A stretch of 64,000 nt of DNA from contig NZ_CP075191.1 of NCBI RefSeq assembly GCF_020510625.1, positions 2,912,001 to 2,976,000 on the forward strand, given 5' to 3'. Positions 43,240 through 51,579 of the stretch are shown piece after piece (the first letter of the stretch is position 1; each line of letters begins with the position of its first letter). The position numbers and the translations under genes were made by a program. This stretch comes from Ferribacterium limneticum. GTDB taxonomy: Bacteria > Pseudomonadota > Gammaproteobacteria > Burkholderiales > Rhodocyclaceae. The notes under the pieces are model-generated. The model was not told where the DNA came from. It worked only from the letters and a program-made list of their open reading frames with translations, and searched no databases.

Positions 43240-44760
43240 TTAAGACGGGTTCAGCGCCGAAGAACGAGCCGCAGCAGTGCTCGAATCCTTGAGCAGACGA
43301 ACGGTAAACCAGAAGGTACTGCCAACGCCCGGCTTGCTCACGGCGCCAACCTTGCCGCCCATCAGTTCAGCCAGTTGTTTGCAGATGGCCAGCCCCAGGC
43401 CAAGGCCGCCGTAGGCCCGGGAAAAAGAACCGTCGACCTGCTCGAACGAGTTGAAGACCCGGTCGAGTTTCTCCGGAGCAATGCCGATGCCGTTATCGGA
43501 AACCGCAAACCGGCACAGCACGGCATCGCCGGGAACCTCCGCGATCTCGCAGGCCACTTTCACGGAACCGCCACGCTCGGTGAACTTGATGGCATTGGCC
43601 GCAAATTCGCTGACGATCTGGCCGATGCGCGTTGAATCGCCAAAGAACGCCACGCCATCCCATTTCGACAGGTCGGCCACCGATAGCGAGATTTCCTTTT
43701 CATCAGCCAGCGGGTGCAGCTGCGACGAAACCCGCTTGAGAATCGAATTCAGGGAAAAAGCATTGCATTCCAGCGTCAGGCGCCCGGCTTCGAGCTTGCT
43801 GTGCTGGAGGATGCCGTTGATCACGTGGAGCAGCCGGTTTTGGGCATCGCCCATCTTGAGCAACTGGTTCTGGGTTGTCGCGTCGCTCGCATGGCGCTTC
43901 ATCAGCTCGGTAATACCCATGATGCCGCTCAATGGCGTCAGCAATTCATGGCTCATTGTTGCCAGGAAGGTGTTCTTGGCCCGATTTGCCGTTTCGGCCG
44001 CTTCCTTGGCTATCGACAAAGCTCGCGTCCGCTCGGCCACCAGCTCCTCAAGATGCAGATGGTGGCGCTCCAGCTCGGCCTCCATGCACTTTCGCTCTGC
44101 GATTTCTTCCGCCAGATTGCGGTTTTTCTTGAACATGCGCAGGCGCAGCTGGGAAGCGTAGTAGCCGAGCAGGATGCAGCGCAGGAGGACCAGCGCGAAA
44201 CTCATCAGAATGACGACCGACTCGAAAGTGGAAGGATTCGCCAGGCCAATCCGCTCGCCGCGAAAGACCACCAGCACCGCACCGGTCGCCAGAATGGCCA
44301 GCGCCCACATGATGACCGCACTGCGCAGGGAAAGACGCAGCGCCGAAAAACCGAAAATGATGAAAATGATCGACAGGAAATAGGTGGCGATCGGTGGTAC
44401 CCAGACCACGAAAAAGAGATGGACTGCTATGGCGTAGACCATCTGCCATTCGGTCAGCTGCGAGCTCTTGGTGTGGTCGCTGACGCCCGTCCAGTGCAAC
44501 AGCGAGAAAATCAGGACATGGCCGATTCCCAACAGGCCGTAGACCAGCGGCACCTGGCCCTGAACCGTTCCCGCGGCAAAAAACAAGGACAGCAAGAAAC
44601 AATCGATCAGGTAGCTGACGCCAACCGCCATCACCATCTTGATCCGGTAACGATGCCGCCGGTCGCGCAGCACTTCGTCGCGGTCGGTTATGCCCGGGGC
44701 AATCGTCCAAACATCATCCAGGTTCGAAATCATCTCTTCGCGCAGTAATTGGGCCAGCAA
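43240..44760 (-). CDS. Membrane-integrated sensor histidine kinase
   Basis: A 506-residue kinase with about six transmembrane helices in residues 40-205 (from [20 protein letters not shown] to [20 protein letters not shown]). A coiled-coil linker ([20 protein letters not shown]) leads to HisKA with [14 protein letters not shown]. The HATPase has [18 protein letters not shown] and GGLGLGLAI. There is no receiver and no adjacent response regulator, so it is an orphan. The integral membrane sensor recalls MASE-type domains, which respond to membrane or lipophilic signals. Met10 (44733) is an alternative start. Relation to the flanking alcohol-oxidation genes is uncertain. Confidence 0.85.
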   Translation of the reverse strand: MLAQLLREEMISNLDDVWTIAPGITDRDEVLRDRRHRYRIKMVMAVGVSYLIDCFLLSLFFAAGTVQGQVPLVYGLLGIGHVLIFSLLHWTGVSDHTKSSQLTEWQMVYAIAVHLFFVVWVPPIATYFLSIIFIIFGFSALRLSLRSAVIMWALAILATGAVLVVFRGERIGLANPSTFESVVILMSFALVLLRCILLGYYASQLRLRMFKKNRNLAEEIAERKCMEAELERHHLHLEELVAERTRALSIAKEAAETANRAKNTFLATMSHELLTPLSGIMGITELMKRHASDATTQNQLLKMGDAQNRLLHVINGILQHSKLEAGRLTLECNAFSLNSILKRVSSQLHPLADEKEISLSVADLSKWDGVAFFGDSTRIGQIVSEFAANAIKFTERGGSVKVACEIAEVPGDAVLCRFAVSDNGIGIAPEKLDRVFNSFEQVDGSFSRAYGGLGLGLAICKQLAELMGGKVGAVSKPGVGSTFWFTVRLLKDSSTAAARSSALNPS

Positions 44761-45056
44761 GCAATTAAAAGGGTACTCATCACACCGCTCTCAAGCACTG
44801 ATCGCTACTCCAGCTCTCTCTGAACTTTCATCACTTTAGATGAAAGGATTGCCAGATTATATGACAAAAGTGATAGTTTGCGATGAGCGCTGCTTGAAAT
44901 CGTCGTATCAAAATAATGGCAAACGATCTCCGCCCAGCAATGAAAACGCCACCCGAAGGTGGCGCTGGCTGGCATTTCCGGCCACCCGATTCGGCTAGCC
45001 ATCGCAACATCTATTACTTTAGTCAGAGCAACACTGCTCCGCCGTGGAGCAGTTGT
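44761..45056. promoter_or_regulatory. Intergenic region upstream of the orphan kinase
   Basis: About 296 bp, AT-rich around 44810-44920. It contains the inverted repeat ACTGCTCC / GGAGCAGT (45034-45053 region) just after the cytochrome b561 stop, which could end that operon. No gene is visible. Confidence 0.4.
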
Positions 45057-45590
45057 TCAGTTTTTGAACAAGCCACCGGGCAACATGCGCTGGATGGTGC
45101 CGTCACGTTTGAGCACATGCTTCAGGGCGCCGGCCACATGCAGGCCGATCAGGGCGGCTCCACCCCAGACAAAGGCGAAGTGCAAGAGCTTGAAAGTGCC
45201 GTTCAGGGACTCGTCCGGCCAGCCCGCCTTGGCGATTTCAAAGCCAAAGAACTTGAGCGGATATGGCGTGAACGACGAGGCGAGGTAGCCGGCCAGCGGC
45301 GCCATGACCAGGAAGACATAAAGCAGATGGTGGGTGCCGGTCGCGACCTTGCCTTCCCAACCGCCCGAAACCGCCGCCGGCCCTGGATTCCGGGCTCGCC
45401 AGAGCAGGCGGATGGCGACCAGCAGCAGCATCAGTAAGCCGAGCGATTTGTGCAGGCCGTAGGCAGCGCTGCGTTCGGCCCCCTTGGGCAGATCGGTCAT
45501 CGTCCAGCCCAGCCAGAGCAGCCAGACGACGATAACAGCCTGTCCCCAGTGGAGCAGGATGGCCGGCAGGGTATAGCGTTGGGCGCTCAT
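45057..45590 (-). CDS. Cytochrome b561-type membrane protein
   Basis: A 177-residue four-helix di-haem cytochrome b561 (YodB/YceJ type). Candidate haem His residues are in AILLHWGQAVIVVWLL, AYGLHKSLGLLMLLL, TGTHHLLYVFLVMAPLAGYL and LIGLHVAGALKHVL. It would exchange electrons between the quinone pool and periplasmic carriers. The start at 45590 overlaps the YVTN gene stop by ATGA, making it the last gene of the cytochrome c550 operon. Confidence 0.87.
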   Translation of the reverse strand: MSAQRYTLPAILLHWGQAVIVVWLLWLGWTMTDLPKGAERSAAYGLHKSLGLLMLLLVAIRLLWRARNPGPAAVSGGWEGKVATGTHHLLYVFLVMAPLAGYLASSFTPYPLKFFGFEIAKAGWPDESLNGTFKLLHFAFVWGGAALIGLHVAGALKHVLKRDGTIQRMLPGGLFKN

Positions 45591-46525
45591 CGAATGCTCA
45601 CTCCCCAGGGTAGTTCGCCGACCGTGATGTCGGCCAGTTTCTTGTAGCTGGCGGTGTCGATGACCGACACGCTGCCGGAGCGGCCGTTGGCGACGTAGAG
45701 CTTGCTGCCATCCGGCGTGATCGCCATGTTCCACGGGCGTTTGCCAACTTCGATGGTAGCAACGACGGCATTGCTGGCCACGTCGATGGCCATCACTGAC
45801 GGGTCACGGCCATTCGAGACGAACACCCGCTGGCCATCCGGATGCACTGCGATTCCGTTGGGGTACTGGCCGGCGGTGATTTCGGCCATCACGCGGCGCG
45901 TTGCCACATCGATGGCGTAGACCTTGCCGGCCATTTCGCTGGCAACGTAAGCGCGGCTGCCATCAGGCAAAAAGCCGATACCGCGCGGCCGCTTGCCAAC
46001 CGGAATGCTGGCCACCTGCTGGCGGGCCGCGACATCGACGACATCGACCTGCTCGGCCTCTTCGGCGCTGACATAGAGCCAGCGGCCATCCGGGCTGAAC
46101 ACGGCATGCTCGGGGTTCTTGCCCAGCACCTTGATGCGCGCCAGTTCATTGCCCTGCGGGGCGCCGAGCAGAACAACCGCGTTGTCGTCCTCGACTGCCA
46201 CGGCAAGCAGCTTGCCATCGGCCGACAGGCTGATGCCCTCGGGTGAATCGCCGAGCCGCACGCTTTTCGTCAATTGACCGGTAGCGCTATCGACGATCAG
46301 CAGGCTGCCGGTCTTGCCATCGGTCAGGTAAATATTGCCCGGCCCGACCGCAATGCCGCGCGGACGCTGGCCGACGACAATGTCGGCCTGCCGCTGGTCG
46401 GTGGCGGTGTCGATGACGCTGACCGTGGCCGACTTTTCATTGGGCACATAGGCCAGTGGCCCGGCCCAGGCCAAGCCGCCGAAGGCTGCCAGGACGGCGG
46501 CAGAAAGAACGCTGATCAGTCGCAT
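45587..46525 (-). CDS. Periplasmic YVTN beta-propeller protein of the PQQ catabolism type
   Basis: A 312-residue exported protein with signal peptide VLSAAVLAAFGGLAWA. About seven YVTN-like blades follow (PLAYVPNEKSATVSVIDTAT, WLYVSAEEAEQVDVVDVAAR, KLYVANGRSGSVSVIDTASY). Such proteins accompany PQQ-dependent alcohol catabolism genes; their biochemical role is unsettled, with suggestions of protein scaffolding or electron-transfer support. It lies between the XoxJ-like binding protein (9 bp upstream) and cytochrome b561 (4-bp overlap). Confidence 0.87.
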   Translation of the reverse strand: MRLISVLSAAVLAAFGGLAWAGPLAYVPNEKSATVSVIDTATDQRQADIVVGQRPRGIAVGPGNIYLTDGKTGSLLIVDSATGQLTKSVRLGDSPEGISLSADGKLLAVAVEDDNAVVLLGAPQGNELARIKVLGKNPEHAVFSPDGRWLYVSAEEAEQVDVVDVAARQQVASIPVGKRPRGIGFLPDGSRAYVASEMAGKVYAIDVATRRVMAEITAGQYPNGIAVHPDGQRVFVSNGRDPSVMAIDVASNAVVATIEVGKRPWNMAITPDGSKLYVANGRSGSVSVIDTASYKKLADITVGELPWGVSIR

Positions 46526-46534
46526 GGTCGCCTT

Positions 46535-47383
46535 TCAGGCTGGCTGGTGGGAAATGCCGTGGCGCTTGAAGATGGCGGCGATGGTGCCGTCCTTCTTCAA
46601 GTCAGCCAGCGCCGATCCGATGGCTTCGGCCAGCGCCTGCTCCTCGACCTTGACGGCCATGCCGAGCGGCCAGTGATCGACCTTCAGTTCGGGAAACTTC
46701 GGGCTATCGAGAACAGCCTTGTCCTGCCCCTTGAGCGCGGCCTCCAGCTCGGCACGGGGCGCCAGAACAGCGGCCACCTTGCCTTCAGCCATACCCTTGG
46801 CGGCCTCGGCCACGGTCTTGAAGTGCACGACGTTCTCACGCAGCCGGCCATTCAAGACACCGAGCAGGAAGGAATCAGCCAGCGAAGCGGTTTCGACACC
46901 GATCTTTTCCCGGGTGAAAATTTCCAGCGCCACTGCCGCCGAACCGGCCAAGGCGTGCGGCACACGCTCCGGATTGCGGGCCAGGGCGAGCGTTTCGAGA
47001 TGGTAGCTACCGAAGATGCGCACCTTGTCGTTGGCGCGCGCCAGATGCTCGTCGACCGGCACGTGCATCATCACATCGGAGGGCTGGGCGCCGAGGTAAT
47101 GGCCTTTCCAGACCATGTTGCGCAGGTCGTCGTTCATGTCCTCGTCGGCGTTGTAGCCGACGATTTCGGCCGTCAGCCCAAGCTTGCCGGCGATCGCCCG
47201 GGCAATGTCGGCATCGATCCCCTTGCCGCCCGCCATCGCATAAGGCGGGAAGTCGTTATAGACGGCGACGCGCAGGCGGCCGCGCTGACGAATGGTTTCA
47301 AGGCTGTCGGCCAGGGCCGGCAGCGCGGAGAAGATAGGCAAGGCAGCGAGCGCCTTTAGCCAGAGACGGCGATCATTCCTCAT
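46535..47383 (-). CDS. Quinoprotein dehydrogenase-associated periplasmic binding protein (PedG/XoxJ/MxaJ-like)
   Basis: A 282-residue family-3 solute-binding-like protein with a signal peptide (LWLKALAALPIFSALPALA) and domain starts RLRVAVYNDFPPYAM and GKGIDADIARAIAGKLGLTA. It lacks ABC transporter partners. Homologues MxaJ/XoxJ stand next to methanol dehydrogenase genes and are thought to help activate or mature the enzyme; I infer the same here. It overlaps the cytochrome c550 gene by 11 bp. Confidence 0.87.
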   Translation of the reverse strand: MRNDRRLWLKALAALPIFSALPALADSLETIRQRGRLRVAVYNDFPPYAMAGGKGIDADIARAIAGKLGLTAEIVGYNADEDMNDDLRNMVWKGHYLGAQPSDVMMHVPVDEHLARANDKVRIFGSYHLETLALARNPERVPHALAGSAAVALEIFTREKIGVETASLADSFLLGVLNGRLRENVVHFKTVAEAAKGMAEGKVAAVLAPRAELEAALKGQDKAVLDSPKFPELKVDHWPLGMAVKVEEQALAEAIGSALADLKKDGTIAAIFKRHGISHQPA

Positions 47384-47801
47384 GGACAGTTTCCAGCCAG
47401 GTGCGGATGGCCCACATGGCTTCCTGGCTCAGCGTGCCTTCGAACGGCGGCATATAGACGCGGCCGTCGCGCACGGCGCCCTTGCGGATGCGCTGCAGGA
47501 AGACTTCGTCGCCTTCGTCACCGAGCGGCAGGTAACGCAGGTCAGGCGCGATACCGCCGGAAACGCCCCCGAGGCCGTGACAACGAGCACAGTTCTGGTT
47601 GTAAGCGGAATCTCCGATACGAATTGCGGTCTTATCCTTGCGGTAGGGGTTGCTGGCCAGGAAATCGGCGCCGACATTTTTGAGGCCGGTCGTATCGACG
47701 GCCTGCGGTACGACGTCACCGTGTGCCAGAACCTGCTGGGCCGTCATGCCGATGAAAAGAGCGGCGGCCACAGCGCCGAGTTGTCGGATGGGATGTTTCA
47801 C
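47373..47801 (-). CDS. PedF-like cytochrome c550
   Basis: A 142-residue periplasmic cytochrome c with signal peptide LGAVAAALFIGMTAQQVLA. Haem is bound at CARCHGLGGVSGG and axial Met lies in GRVYMPPFEGTLSQ. It has the N-terminal GDVVPQAVDTTGL and NPYRKDKTAIRIGDSAYNQN of the PedF/XoxG-related acceptors of PQQ alcohol dehydrogenases. It is the first gene of a four-gene operon behind a sigma-54 promoter at 47850-47865. Confidence 0.9.
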   Translation of the reverse strand: MKHPIRQLGAVAAALFIGMTAQQVLAHGDVVPQAVDTTGLKNVGADFLASNPYRKDKTAIRIGDSAYNQNCARCHGLGGVSGGIAPDLRYLPLGDEGDEVFLQRIRKGAVRDGRVYMPPFEGTLSQEAMWAIRTWLETVHEE

Positions 47802-47849
47802 AATGTCTCCTTGTTTGATTGCGGGTTGCTACTTTTGTGAGTAGCTGTC

Positions 47850-47865
47850 TGCAAACCCTGTGCCA
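47850..47865 (-). promoter_or_regulatory. Sigma-54 (-24/-12) promoter of the cytochrome c550 operon
   Basis: Minus-strand reading TGGCACAGGGTTTGCA, a full consensus match with GG-N10-GC spacing, 49 bp upstream of the cytochrome start codon. It is back to back with the plus-strand site at 47947. Confidence 0.8.
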
Positions 47866-47946
47866 GGTGACGCCAGTTAGAGAAACGGGCACGGGCAGCA
47901 GGGCTTCTCCGGAGAGTCTGAAAAAACGCGATGGCGAGTTAACTCC

Positions 47947-47962
47947 TGGCACACCACTTGCT
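47947..47962 (+). promoter_or_regulatory. Sigma-54 (-24/-12) promoter of the activator gene
   Basis: TGGCACACCACTTGCT with GG-N10-GC spacing, about 105 bp upstream of the AcoR-type activator gene. It suggests that the activator is itself sigma-54 dependent and possibly autoregulated. Confidence 0.75.
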
Positions 47963-48067
47963 AAACTCTGCAGCGCACTGCTCGCTTAATTGCTTCTAAA
48001 AAGGGCAGGTGTTACGTTATGAAACAACAAAACAACAACGATAAATTCTGGGTGTACCGGAGGCGAG

Positions 48068-50059
48068 ATGGGACAAATTCAATTGCTGGCCGAAGTTCAT
48101 GGCCAGCGCCTGCAACAGGCAAGACAGCTATTCTTTGATCAGGGCACCCTGCCCGAGGGTCTGGTCGACCCGCTGATTCTCCGCTCGTGGGAACGCTGCC
48201 GGCGCTTTGGCCTGGCCGAACTGAGCCTGACCCCGGCCACCGAAGCGATGGATCGCGTCGCCCTGAAAACGGAACAGGACCGCAACCGCTACCTGCTGAT
48301 GCAGGGCCGACCGATCATGGAACACGTCTTCGAGCAGATTCGCGATTCGGGCAGCATGGTCATCCTGGCCGACGCCAACGGCCTGCTGCTGGAAACCGTC
48401 GGCGACCCGGAATTCGTCAACCGGGCCGATCGCGTTGCGCTGTCGGCCGGCGCCTCGTGGGACGAGAACCTGCGCGGCACCAACGCCATCGGCACCGCCC
48501 TGTCCGAAGAAGCGCCGGTCGCCGTGCTTGGCGGTGAGCATTTCATCGAACACAACGGCTTCCTGACCTGCTGCGCCAGCCCGATCTTCGGCCCGGATGG
48601 CCGACTGATCGGTGTCCTCGACATTTCCGGCGATTACCGCAGCCATCAGCGCCACACGCTGGGCCTGGTCCGCCTGTCCTCGGCCATTGTCGAAAAGCGC
48701 CTGTTCGAATCGATCCACGCCCGCGACATCCTCGTCTGTTTCCACAGCCGCCCCGACTACCTGGGCAGCCCGAAGGAAGGCATCGCGGCCGTCTCGCCGG
48801 ATGGCCAGGTGCTGGCGATCAACCGCAACGGCACCGACATCCTCGGTATCCGTCAGGTCGATGCCGTGCGCCGCGATTTTTCGATGGTCTTCGAGAACAA
48901 TCTGTCCGCCCTCGTCGACCGTCTGCGCCACAACCCGCAGGGAACCTGCGAGATCAATGTCGGCGGCAAGGTCATCAACATCCAGCTGCGCGGCCAGTTG
49001 CCGCCGCTCGCCGTGGCCGGGCGGGTCTTCGACGAACCGCCGGCCCAGCGTGCCCCGCGTCGCCCGGAAGCCTCAGGCTCTGCCACGCCGACCCTGACAC
49101 TTGACACACTGAACACCGGCGACCCGCGTATGCAGGCCGCCATCGACCGTGCCCGCCGCATGCTGGGTCGCGACATCCCGATCCTGATCCAGGGCGAATC
49201 CGGCGCCGGCAAGGAAATGTTTGCCAAGGGCTTCCACAACAGCGGCCCGCGCCGCGATGCGCCTTTCGTCGCGCTGAACTGCGCCTCGATTCCGGAAACC
49301 CTGATCGAATCCGAACTCTTCGGCTATCAGGGCGGCGCTTTCACCGGCGCCCGCAAGGAAGGCGCTCCGGGCAAGATCCAGCAGGCCCACGGCGGCACCC
49401 TCTTCCTCGACGAAATCGGCGACATGCCACTCAACCTGCAAGCCCGCCTGCTGCGCGTGTTGCAGGAACGCTGCGTCACGCCGCTGGGCAGCACCCGCTC
49501 GATCCAGGTCGACATCTCACTGGTCTGTGCCACGCACCGCAAGCTGCGTGAAGAAGTCGCCCGCGGCTCGTTCCGCGAAGATCTCTATTACCGACTGAAC
49601 GGCATGAGCGTCACCCTGCCCGCCCTGCGCGAGCGCACCGACATCCGTTCCATGGTCGCCAAGCTGGCGGCTGTCGAAATCGCCGCGCGCGGCGGCCCGG
49701 TCAGTTTCTCGGAAGGCGCCCTGCGCGCCATTGAGCAATACGGCTGGCCAGGCAATATCCGCCAACTGTTCAACGTCATCCGGGTCGCCATTGCGCTGCT
49801 CGACGACGATGAAACCCTGATCACCGAAAGCCATCTGCCGGAAGAACTGTTCGAATCCTCTCCGCTGGCCCCGACCAGCAGCGCCCCGGTTTACGACCCG
49901 TGGGCCGCCGCCCCGCTCGAAGGCGCCAACAGCATGGATGCGATCAGCCGCCAAGCCGCCATGCGGGCACTGGAATCAGCCGGTGGCAACATTTCCTCCG
50001 CCGCCCGGCAACTCGGCATCAGCCGCAACACGCTGTATCGCAAGCTGGGGCGGATGTAA
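48068..50059 (+). CDS. AcoR-type sigma-54-dependent transcriptional activator
   Basis: A 663-residue bacterial enhancer-binding protein. The N-terminal GAF-type sensor region has SAGASWDENLRGTNAIGTAL, the mark of AcoR-like regulators, and is followed by a PAS-like segment. The AAA+ domain has Walker A GESGAGKEMFAKGFHNSG, the sigma-54 contact loop GGAFTGARKEGAPG and Walker B GGTLFLDEIGDMPL. The C-terminal Fis HTH includes GNISSAARQLGISRNTLYRK. GGAGG lies just upstream. With five sigma-54 promoters in the window it is the probable activator of the alcohol-oxidation regulon; its effector is unknown. Confidence 0.93.
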   Translation: MGQIQLLAEVHGQRLQQARQLFFDQGTLPEGLVDPLILRSWERCRRFGLAELSLTPATEAMDRVALKTEQDRNRYLLMQGRPIMEHVFEQIRDSGSMVILADANGLLLETVGDPEFVNRADRVALSAGASWDENLRGTNAIGTALSEEAPVAVLGGEHFIEHNGFLTCCASPIFGPDGRLIGVLDISGDYRSHQRHTLGLVRLSSAIVEKRLFESIHARDILVCFHSRPDYLGSPKEGIAAVSPDGQVLAINRNGTDILGIRQVDAVRRDFSMVFENNLSALVDRLRHNPQGTCEINVGGKVINIQLRGQLPPLAVAGRVFDEPPAQRAPRRPEASGSATPTLTLDTLNTGDPRMQAAIDRARRMLGRDIPILIQGESGAGKEMFAKGFHNSGPRRDAPFVALNCASIPETLIESELFGYQGGAFTGARKEGAPGKIQQAHGGTLFLDEIGDMPLNLQARLLRVLQERCVTPLGSTRSIQVDISLVCATHRKLREEVARGSFREDLYYRLNGMSVTLPALRERTDIRSMVAKLAAVEIAARGGPVSFSEGALRAIEQYGWPGNIRQLFNVIRVAIALLDDDETLITESHLPEELFESSPLAPTSSAPVYDPWAAAPLEGANSMDAISRQAAMRALESAGGNISSAARQLGISRNTLYRKLGRM

Positions 50060-50116
50060 GAGGGAACAATGCAGCTTCGTCAGTCAAATAATTCAATAGA
50101 CCACTGATAAATAAAC

Positions 50117-50158
50117 GTTTATCCTGAAATTTAAATAAATTAATATTTCAGGATAAAC
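50117..50158. promoter_or_regulatory. AT-rich 14-bp inverted repeat upstream of the nucleotidyltransferase-fold gene
   Basis: GTTTATCCTGAAAT (50117-50130) and ATTTCAGGATAAAC (50145-50158) are perfect complements with a 14-bp AT-only spacer, ending 4 bp before the start codon. It could be an operator or a structure that hides the ribosome binding site. Its composition contrasts with the flanking DNA. Confidence 0.6.
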
Positions 50159-50161
50159 CAC

Positions 50162-51172
50162 TTGAAAATAGATACTTACACCGATGAGCAGCGCCGCACC
50201 CTGCTCAATCTAGACCAGTATTACAGCGCATTCAAGGACGCCGAGATCGAGTTGCGCCGACTGGGCAACCCGCTGCACTGGAAGACCGTCAACGGCAAAG
50301 ACTATCTCTACGAGATCATCGATAGCCGGGGCAACGCCAAAAGCCGGGGGGCGCGATCGCCTGAAACCGAACGAATGCATGCCGAGTGGCACCAGGCGCG
50401 CGACCGCCGAAACGGCGCCAAGGAAGCCATCGGCGAAGTCGGCCGAATGTACCGAGCGCTGCGGCTGGGTTCGATTTCCCCTGAGGCGGCCGCGATCCTG
50501 CGCGAGGCGGATATCCGCGGCATGATCGGTAGCGCGTTCATCGTCGTCGGAACCAACGCCATGCCGGCCTATGAGATCGAAGCACAAGCCAGAATCGGCG
50601 CCGGTCTGGATGAAACCCAGGATTTCGACATGGCGTGGATCGGCTCGCTCAAACTGCTTGAGGCCGGAAAAAAGCAAAATCCGCTCTGGGATATTCTGAA
50701 AGCCGTCGACTCAACCTACACAATCAATCAGGAGCGAAGCTTTCAGGCCCGCAACGCCAAAGCCTACGAAATCGAACTCTTGGTCGCCCCCAGCCGGGTC
50801 GCAACGCTCATTGCCGGCGACAAGCCAGCACCGCTGCCGCTACCTGAGCAGGAATGGCTGCTCAACGGGAAATTCGTGGACCACGTCATCTGCGCCCGCG
50901 ACGGTAGCCCGGCCCGTATCGTTGCCCCCGACCCGCGCTGGTTTGCCCTGCACAAGCTATGGATGAGCGATCAGGAAAAGCGCAACCCGCTGAAACGCCC
51001 CAAGGATCGCAAGCAGGGGGAACGACTGCTTGCAGCTATCGAACACTTCATGCCGCACTACCGCATGGACAGCGATTTCGAGGCCGAATTGCCGGACGAA
51101 CTTCATCCTTACTTTGCGGCATGGCGCGAGCAGAACCCCAGGAAATCTGCTTTGGCTGGAAGTACCTGGTAA
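50162..51172 (+). CDS. Nucleotidyltransferase-fold protein (GSU2403-like)
   Basis: A 336-residue cytoplasmic protein, translated from a TTG codon with AGGA upstream. The central part (FIVVGTNAMPAYEIEAQARI, then ETQDFDMAWIGSL) resembles the GSU2403-type minimal nucleotidyltransferase fold, in which a Gly-containing loop and a D-x-D pair (DFD here) would bind metal. A C-terminal helical half ends in PLKRPKDRKQGERLLAAIE. Family proteins occur in variable, possibly toxin-antitoxin or defence contexts. No partner gene is adjacent. The AT-rich upstream repeat suggests acquisition. Confidence 0.6.
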   Translation: MKIDTYTDEQRRTLLNLDQYYSAFKDAEIELRRLGNPLHWKTVNGKDYLYEIIDSRGNAKSRGARSPETERMHAEWHQARDRRNGAKEAIGEVGRMYRALRLGSISPEAAAILREADIRGMIGSAFIVVGTNAMPAYEIEAQARIGAGLDETQDFDMAWIGSLKLLEAGKKQNPLWDILKAVDSTYTINQERSFQARNAKAYEIELLVAPSRVATLIAGDKPAPLPLPEQEWLLNGKFVDHVICARDGSPARIVAPDPRWFALHKLWMSDQEKRNPLKRPKDRKQGERLLAAIEHFMPHYRMDSDFEAELPDELHPYFAAWREQNPRKSALAGSTW

Positions 51173-51201
51173 TCGTTGTCGGAATCGCGCTCGCTGCAGG
51201 A

Positions 51202-51579
51202 TTAAATGAGAACAGGGTTCCTGGTCAGCGCCACGCTGACAATGTAGGCGTAGGTCAGCAGGGCCAAGCCGAAATAGCGCTGGCGCATCGCCAGGGTCCG
51301 GCCGCGTTTCAGGGCCATCATGCCGAGCAGGATGTAGGCGAGCAGGCCAAACAGCTTGGCGGTCAGCCAGCCATTGACGAACGGATACTGGCCGCTCAGC
51401 CAGGCCATGGTCAGCGCGCTGCCCAACAACAGCGTATCGACGATGTGCGGCATGACCCGGGTCATGCGATGCTGGCGCATCGGCGATTCGGTCAGCATCC
51501 ACCAGCCGCGCAGGCAGAAACCCAGACCGCTGAGCACGACGCAGGTGATGTGGAGGTGCTTGAGGGCGAGATAGCTCAC
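51202..51579 (-). CDS. SirB2 family membrane protein
   Basis: A 125-residue protein with four predicted transmembrane helices (LKHLHITCVVLSGLGFCLRG; IVDTLLLGSALTMAWLSGQY; LTAKLFGLLAYILLGMMALK; YFGLALLTYAYIVSVAL), matching SirB2. The start is a GTG overlapping the stop of the upstream gene (GTGA); a longer ATG-initiated frame to 51969 would run through that gene in the wrong frame. It is the last gene of the hemerythrin-DUF2249 group. Confidence 0.82.
   Translation of the reverse strand: MSYLALKHLHITCVVLSGLGFCLRGWWMLTESPMRQHRMTRVMPHIVDTLLLGSALTMAWLSGQYPFVNGWLTAKLFGLLAYILLGMMALKRGRTLAMRQRYFGLALLTYAYIVSVALTRNPVLI

Noticed and set aside
45034-45053. Inverted repeat ACTGCTCC/GGAGCAGT as a rho-independent terminator of the cytochrome b561 operon
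   Set aside because: No T-tract follows on the minus strand, so it was not listed as a terminator. It may still be a structural end or a binding site.
48019-48140. Short ORF starting MKQQNNNDKFW upstream of the sigma-54 activator
   Set aside because: No ribosome binding site, and it overlaps the activator start in another frame.
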